Shown piece by piece: positions 59,625-64,000 of a stretch of DNA of 64,000 nt. The notes beneath the pieces were generated by a model, which was given only the letters and a program-made list of their open reading frames with translations, was not told where the DNA came from and did no database searches. The stretch comes from Senegalimassilia faecalis (GTDB lineage Bacteria; Actinomycetota; Coriobacteriia; Coriobacteriales; Eggerthellaceae). Made by a program: the position numbers and the translations under genes. Each line of letters starts with the position of its first letter. Positions within the stretch are counted from its first letter, which is position 1. The DNA lies in the NCBI RefSeq assembly GCF_004135645.1, contig NZ_SDPW01000001.1, positions 1,116,001 to 1,180,000 of the forward strand, written 5' to 3'.

Positions 59625-59897
59625 ATGTGCCTAGCAATTCCCGCGCAGATCACGCAGCTTGACGGCGACGGCCTGGCAACCGTCGACATCCTTGGCGTGA
59701 CGCGCAGCATTTCTCTCGACCTTACGCCGCAGGCCGGCGTCGGCGATTTCGTCCTGGTGCACGCCGGGTTCGCCATCGAGGTGGTGGACCCCGATTACGC
59801 GCAAGAAACCATTGATCTCATCAGGGAATTCCCTGATCTTGCCGGCGACGAGCTGCCCGCTGAGGCCAAAGACGTCGCAGCCACCATGGCTGGCTAG
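59625..59897 (+). CDS. hypC: Hydrogenase maturation chaperone HypC
   Basis: 90 residues starting MCLAIPAQI, where Cys2 holds the Fe(CN)2CO unit with HypD. DFVLVHAGFAIEVVD is the second family motif. It lies 45 bases after hypF with AGAAAGAAGG upstream. Confidence 0.95.
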   Translation: MCLAIPAQITQLDGDGLATVDILGVTRSISLDLTPQAGVGDFVLVHAGFAIEVVDPDYAQETIDLIREFPDLAGDELPAEAKDVAATMAG

Positions 59898-59914
59898 TCA
59901 GCTGAAAAGCACCC

Positions 59915-59965
59915 AGGCTACGCAATCGAGGCGCGCAACAACGCCCTCGGCTGCGTAGCCTTCCT
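59915..59965 (+). other. Hairpin between hypC and hypD
   Basis: AGGCTACGCA and TGCGTAGCCT (ten pairs) enclose a smaller stem, followed by TCCTT. It may partly terminate or tune hypD expression. Confidence 0.5.
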
Positions 59966-60050
59966 TGTTATGTCCACAACGCTGCGCCGCCGCAGGGCGC
60001 TGCAGCGCCGTCCGTTCGCGGCGCACTGCCGCCGAAGTTAAAGGCTCCAC

Positions 60051-61187
60051 ATGACCGAACTCAACAACATTCACCATTCGCGCACCGTCGACGCACCCAC
60101 CATGCAGCAGGAGCTGGCGGCGTTCAAAGACCCGAAGCTGGCGCGCGGCCTTATCGATTCCATCAGCAAGCTGACCCCGGCCGGCGGTGCCACGCTTATG
60201 GAGGTGTGCGGCACGCATACCGTGGCCATCGCGCGCAACGGCATCCGCAACCTCATGCCCGAAGGTGTGCGCCTGGCGTCTGGCCCCGGCTGCCCCGTGT
60301 GCGTCACCTCGAACCGCGACATCGACACGGTTATCGCGCTTGCGCGCATCCCCGGCGTCACCATTGCCACGTTCGGCGACATGACGCGCGTGCCCGGCAG
60401 CACATCAAGCCTACTCAAAGAGCAGGCGAACGGCCGCAGCGTCGAAATCTGCTACTCGCCGCTTGATGCGCTGACGTTGGCGAAGCAACGCCCCGACCAG
60501 CAAATCGTGTTTGTGGGCGTGGGCTTCGAAACCACCACGCCGCTGGTGGCCATGGCCATCAAGCGCGCCGCGGCTATGGGGCTGGAAAACTTCAGCGTAT
60601 TCGCCGCTCACAAAAACATGCCCGGCGCGCTGGAAACGCTGGTGAACGACCCCAGCCTGAAAATTGACGCACTCATTTTGCCTGGTCACGTCAGCACCAT
60701 TATCGGTACAAAGCCCTACGAGTTCCTGGCGAAGAAATACGGCATCCCCGGCGTCGTCACCGGTTTCGAACCTGTTGACGTGTTGCAGGGCATTGCCATG
60801 ATCATGCGTCAGCTGCACGAAGGTCGCGCCGACATCGAAATCGCATACGCGCGCGGCGTCATGCCGCAGGGCAACCCCGTTGCTATGGCCGCCATCGACG
60901 AGGTGTTCGAAACCTGCACGGCAACTTGGCGCGGCATGGGGGAGATTCCCGGCAGCGGCTACCGCATTCGCCCCGAATACGCTCAGTTCGACGCTGTGCG
61001 GCGCTTCAGCCCCAGCGTCGAGTCTACCATCGAACCGAAGGGATGCCGCTGCGGCGACGTGCTGCGCGCCCGCATGGCGCCGAACGAGTGCCCGCTGTTC
61101 CGCAAGGTGTGCACGCCGGAAAACCCCGTCGGTCCCTGCATGGTCAGCAGCGAAGGCAGCTGCGCCGCCTACTTCCGCTATTACTAA
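60051..61187 (+). CDS. hypD: Hydrogenase maturation protein HypD
   Basis: 378 residues. Family motifs: LMEVCGTHTVAIARNG (active Cys), GPGCPVCVTSNRDID, FVGVGFETTTP, LPGHVSTIIG, and the [4Fe-4S] cysteines in GCRCGDVL, ECPLFRKVCTPENPVGPCMVS. HypD with HypC assembles and passes the Fe(CN)2CO centre. The start is ATG 60051 with a weak AAAGG site. A strong terminator follows, so hypE is not in this operon. Confidence 0.95.
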   Translation: MTELNNIHHSRTVDAPTMQQELAAFKDPKLARGLIDSISKLTPAGGATLMEVCGTHTVAIARNGIRNLMPEGVRLASGPGCPVCVTSNRDIDTVIALARIPGVTIATFGDMTRVPGSTSSLLKEQANGRSVEICYSPLDALTLAKQRPDQQIVFVGVGFETTTPLVAMAIKRAAAMGLENFSVFAAHKNMPGALETLVNDPSLKIDALILPGHVSTIIGTKPYEFLAKKYGIPGVVTGFEPVDVLQGIAMIMRQLHEGRADIEIAYARGVMPQGNPVAMAAIDEVFETCTATWRGMGEIPGSGYRIRPEYAQFDAVRRFSPSVESTIEPKGCRCGDVLRARMAPNECPLFRKVCTPENPVGPCMVSSEGSCAAYFRYY

Positions 61188-61231
61188 GGCTCGAAAGTGG
61201 CGCAGTATCGAAACCATGGATCAGCAAGACA

Positions 61232-61257
61232 AAAGCCCGGTCGTGTGACCGGGCTTT
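61232..61257 (+). terminator. Terminator of the hyp genes
   Basis: AAAGCCCGGTC, loop GTGT, GACCGGGCTTT then T. Confidence 0.93.
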
Positions 61258-61260
61258 TTG

Positions 61261-61908
61261 CAGCGACATTTCGGACCTGTATGAAAAAAATGCATAAAGC
61301 GGCAAAAAATTCGAATATTTTGCAATTGTGCATGAAAACAAGGGAAATCAGCGTATAACGGGTCGTTTCGCACCGCCTGCCGGGCAAAATTGCCCGTTCG
61401 GACCCAAAACTCAAAAAGCGCAACGCTCGGCTAGAAATTCAAAATTCATCGACTCAGCTTATGAAAACCGCATTTTTGATTGGTTGTGCAAACTATTTCA
61501 TGTTTTTCGAAGTCGTACTTGACGAAGGAAATGCATGCGACTTCGATTCCATCCTGCGTTTACAGGTGACAAATGGTACAAACGCAAAAAATATCCAATA
61601 ATCGCGCCAAAACTGCATAACAAAGTATTTCGACTTTGTTACACACTTTTGTGCACCTGCATAATTTACTTGTGCAAAATGTTCAATTTCCTGAATAAAT
61701 CGCCTATTGCAGCCGCACAACGAAGGTGATATAACTGTCACGTCGGCAAAACCGGAACATGCGAAACGAAACGAACTTAAAGGGTTGCCAAGTGATTTTT
61801 CCCTCTCAGTGAATTTCACATCAAATGGCCGGAAAAGCCTAAAGGTACACAATAGGTAGTGTGCATCGTCGAAGGTGTAGGAAGCACCTTCAAAGAAAGG
61901 AGACAGTC
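61261..61908. other. AT-rich regulatory spacer before the amidinotransferase gene
   Basis: About 640 bases, much lower in GC than the rest, with no supportable gene. TTGTGCA occurs at 61326, 61484, 61649 and 61670. The leader of the next gene begins somewhere past 61740; no clear -35/-10 pair could be fixed. Confidence 0.5.
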
Positions 61909-63057
61909 ATGGCGAAGATTGTCAACTCTTGGAACGACTGGGATCCGTTGAAGCGCGTCATCGTTGGCCGCTGCGACAACTCGATGATCCCGCCCGAGGA
62001 GCCCGCGACCTCTGAGAAGGTGCCGGTCGACTCCGAGATGCGCGGCATGTGGGGCCTGCGCCCGCTGCGCACCGTCGAGCGCGGCAACGAGTGCCTCGAG
62101 AACCTGGTCAAGGCCGTCGAGGAGCGCGGCGTGGTCGTCGACCGCCCGACGCCCCTGCAGTGGAACCAGGCCATCGGCACGCCGGACTTCCGCAACGACT
62201 CCATGATGACCTGCATGCCTCCGCGCGACATCCTGCTGACCGTCGGCAACGAGATCATGGCCTCCGCCAACTCCTTCCGCTGCCGCTACTTCGAGTACCT
62301 GGCCTACTGGCCGCTCATGAAGCAGTACTTCGACGAGGACCCCGAGTTCCTGTGGACCCAGGCCCCCCGTCCCCGCCTGACCGACGCTTCCTACAAGCAC
62401 AACTACTACGACGAGAAGATCACCCTCGAGGAGCGCCTCGTCCGCACCGCCAACAAGGACTTCGTGACCACCGAGGTCGAGCCGATGTGGGACGCCGCCG
62501 ACCTCATGCGCATGGGCAAGGACATCTTCATCCAGCACGGCCTGACCACCAACCGCACGGCCATGGAGTGGTTCCAGCGCTACTATCCCGAGTACCGCAT
62601 CCATGCGATGAACTTCCCGGGCGACCCCTACCCGATCCACATCGACGCCACGTTCGTGCCGCTGCGCCCGGGCCTGATCATCAACAACCCGCACCGTCAC
62701 CCGGCCGAGGGCCAGCGCGACATCTTCGAGGCCAACGACTGGCAGATCGTCGACGCCGCCCAGCCCGCCCATGACGAGCCGCCCGCGCTGTGCTACAGCT
62801 CCGTGTGGCTGTCCATGAACTGCCTGGTGCTCGACCCCTCCACGGTCATCGTCGAGGCTTCCGAGGTCAACCAGCAGGAGCAGATGGACCAGCTGGGCAT
62901 GAACGTCATCCCGGTCGACCTGCGCGACGCATACCCCTTCGGCGGCGGCCTGCACTGCTCCACCGCAGACGTCTACCGCGAGGGCGAGTGCCTCGACTAC
63001 TTCCCGAACCGCGTCAAGGACTGCACGCTCATCCACCCGGAGATGTGGGAGGACTAG
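61909..63057 (+). CDS. Glycine amidinotransferase-like enzyme (AGAT family)
   Basis: 382 residues from ATG 61909 with AAAGGAG six bases upstream. The start IVNSWNDWDPLKRVIVGRCD is typical of L-arginine:X amidinotransferases. Catalytic elements: MNFPGDPYPIHIDATFVPL (Asp and the His-x-Asp pair) and GGGLHCSTADVYREG with the nucleophilic Cys near the C-terminus. The family moves an amidino group from arginine to an amine, giving ornithine and for example guanidinoacetate. Codon use is extremely GC3-rich, as for a highly expressed gene. It has its own terminator and is followed by an EamA transporter that could move substrate or product. Confidence 0.88.
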   Translation: MAKIVNSWNDWDPLKRVIVGRCDNSMIPPEEPATSEKVPVDSEMRGMWGLRPLRTVERGNECLENLVKAVEERGVVVDRPTPLQWNQAIGTPDFRNDSMMTCMPPRDILLTVGNEIMASANSFRCRYFEYLAYWPLMKQYFDEDPEFLWTQAPRPRLTDASYKHNYYDEKITLEERLVRTANKDFVTTEVEPMWDAADLMRMGKDIFIQHGLTTNRTAMEWFQRYYPEYRIHAMNFPGDPYPIHIDATFVPLRPGLIINNPHRHPAEGQRDIFEANDWQIVDAAQPAHDEPPALCYSSVWLSMNCLVLDPSTVIVEASEVNQQEQMDQLGMNVIPVDLRDAYPFGGGLHCSTADVYREGECLDYFPNRVKDCTLIHPEMWED

Positions 63058-63109
63058 GCTATCTGCCTAAACCAGAACCTACTCAAGTAGGGCTCTGAAC
63101 AAATAATAG

Positions 63110-63150
63110 AAAGGGGCCTGGCACGACAAGTTCAGCCAGGCCCCTTTTTT
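63110..63150 (+). terminator. Terminator after amidinotransferase
   Basis: AAAGGGGCCTGGC and GCCAGGCCCC stem, 12-base loop, then T6. Confidence 0.92.
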
Positions 63151-63311
63151 AAGTTCGCCATCCAATCAGCCACAAAGGGTTTTCGATTCGACTGGACAAG
63201 ATTGAGCTTAACAATTGGATATTAATATGAGCACGAAATAGTTTGGTCAGAACCGAAATTGGGTGAATTGGAGGCACCCTGTACATGCTACTGGTTTTTA
63301 AGGAGGAACCA

Positions 63312-64000
63312 ATGGCAGAAGAGAACAACACTGTGGGCCAAGGGGACGGCTCCCGGGAATATCAGATGAACCGTAAAATGGGCACTATTTTCATGCTTAT
63401 TTCCGCTACGGGCATGGGTTTGGTGCCGCTGTTCAGTCGCTGGGCTACGCGTACTGACATGTTTGACGCTACTCAGGGTCTTAACGGCTCCGACTCTGTC
63501 GGCGCAATTATGGCGCTTGGTCGTATGGCCATGGGCGTGGTGTTCTTCTTGATTCTGATGGTTGCCACTCATAAGGTTGCCACCTTCAAGAAGCTCAAGC
63601 TTACTCCTGCAATCGCACTGGGTGGCTTGATGATTGGCATGTCCTTGGCCTGCTATGTTACCTCCACGCTGATGACCACCGTTGCAAATGCCGTTATGTT
63701 CATTTATACGGGTCCCGTTATCTGCGTGCTGCTTGCACGAATCTTCCGCAAAGAGCCGATGAGCCCACTGCAATGGGTTTGCCTTTGCATCGTGTTTGTA
63801 GGCATGCTGTTCGGTGAGAGCCTTCTTGGCTTTGGCGTTGGTGGAAACGCATTTGGCCTTGACTTCAACCTGGCTCCTTCCACTCCGGAGTTCCCGCAGA
63901 AGATGGTCGGTGACATCTTCGGCCTGCTTTCCGGCGTGTTCTATGGCGCTTCCATGTTCTTCAACGGCTATCGTAAGGATGCGGATACTACCGCTCGCGG
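63312..64000 (+). CDS. EamA/DMT-family transporter (3' end outside window)
   Basis: At least 229 codons from ATG 63312 with AAGGAGG six bases upstream; the frame runs off the window. A short polar N-terminus is followed by hydrophobic helices: IFMLISATGMGLVPLFSR, MALGRMAMGVVFFLILMV, LMIGMSLACYVTSTLM, and MFIYTGPVICVLLARIFRKE, the EamA half-repeat with T-x-P in the fourth helix. Codon use is richer in A/T at third positions than the previous gene, hinting at different origin or expression. Likely a small-molecule exporter or importer; substrate unknown, possibly linked to the amidinotransferase. Confidence 0.85.
   Translation, partial: MAEENNTVGQGDGSREYQMNRKMGTIFMLISATGMGLVPLFSRWATRTDMFDATQGLNGSDSVGAIMALGRMAMGVVFFLILMVATHKVATFKKLKLTPAIALGGLMIGMSLACYVTSTLMTTVANAVMFIYTGPVICVLLARIFRKEPMSPLQWVCLCIVFVGMLFGESLLGFGVGGNAFGLDFNLAPSTPEFPQKMVGDIFGLLSGVFYGASMFFNGYRKDADTTAR

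Noticed and set aside
61535-61729. 64-codon AT-rich frame before the amidinotransferase
   Set aside because: No ribosome site, unusual residue mix; it reflects the AT-rich spacer.

Overview
The window is a high-GC chromosomal segment with the gene style of a gut Actinobacterium of class Coriobacteriia, most likely family Eggerthellaceae. The clues are a LuxR regulator with a multi-span membrane half, Tat-exported complex iron-sulfur molybdoenzymes, an aldehyde:ferredoxin oxidoreductase family protein, HypF/C/D and a glycine amidinotransferase-like enzyme. This assignment is inference from gene content; no rRNA is present.

Layout. 1-5.2 kb: end of a LytTR response regulator, a CPBP protease, tRNA-Leu(CAG), a Na+/H+ antiporter and a YigZ/IMPACT protein. 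5.3-17.2 kb: an anaerobic redox region with a membrane LuxR regulator, a divergent NifU/IscU-like protein plus an acidic protein, an AOR-family enzyme facing a Tat-type polyferredoxin, and a TorD/PsrA/PsrB/PsrC-like molybdoenzyme operon. A palindrome with core CCCTCAAAGAGGG lies in front of three of these transcription units and may tie them into one regulon. 17.2-20.2 kb: repeat-rich spacer, ferritin and two gene remnants.

20.25-43.13 kb: an integrative and mobilizable element sits in the initiator tRNA gene. The 3' half of that tRNA is repeated at the left end and the intact tRNA-fMet is at the right end. The element has an integrase, an excisionase-like protein, a RecA-fold ATPase, MobC, a coupling protein and a relaxase. 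It also has a hairpin-dense noncoding stretch and a nested Tn554/RIT-like trio of tyrosine recombinases with a TnpC-like protein, which seems to have cut the end off a YraN-like gene. Its main cargo is a type I restriction-modification locus (hsdR, hsdM, hsdS). That locus carries a second, oppositely oriented half hsdS, a dedicated tyrosine recombinase and two identical 677-bp target-recognition cassettes, each bounded by 15-bp inverted sites. This is a DNA-inversion switch predicted to change methylation specificity.

43.3-64 kb: housekeeping and metabolic genes. These are acetamidase/formamidase, an APC permease, a universal stress protein, tRNA-Thr(CGT), a fused MurT-GatD peptidoglycan amidation enzyme, an ArsB/NhaD-type permease, an LCP cell-wall ligase, a TraX-like protein, lactate dehydrogenase, glucose-6-phosphate isomerase, hypF-hypC-hypD, an amidinotransferase-like enzyme and the start of an EamA transporter. 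All calls rest on reading the sequence alone; no database search was possible.
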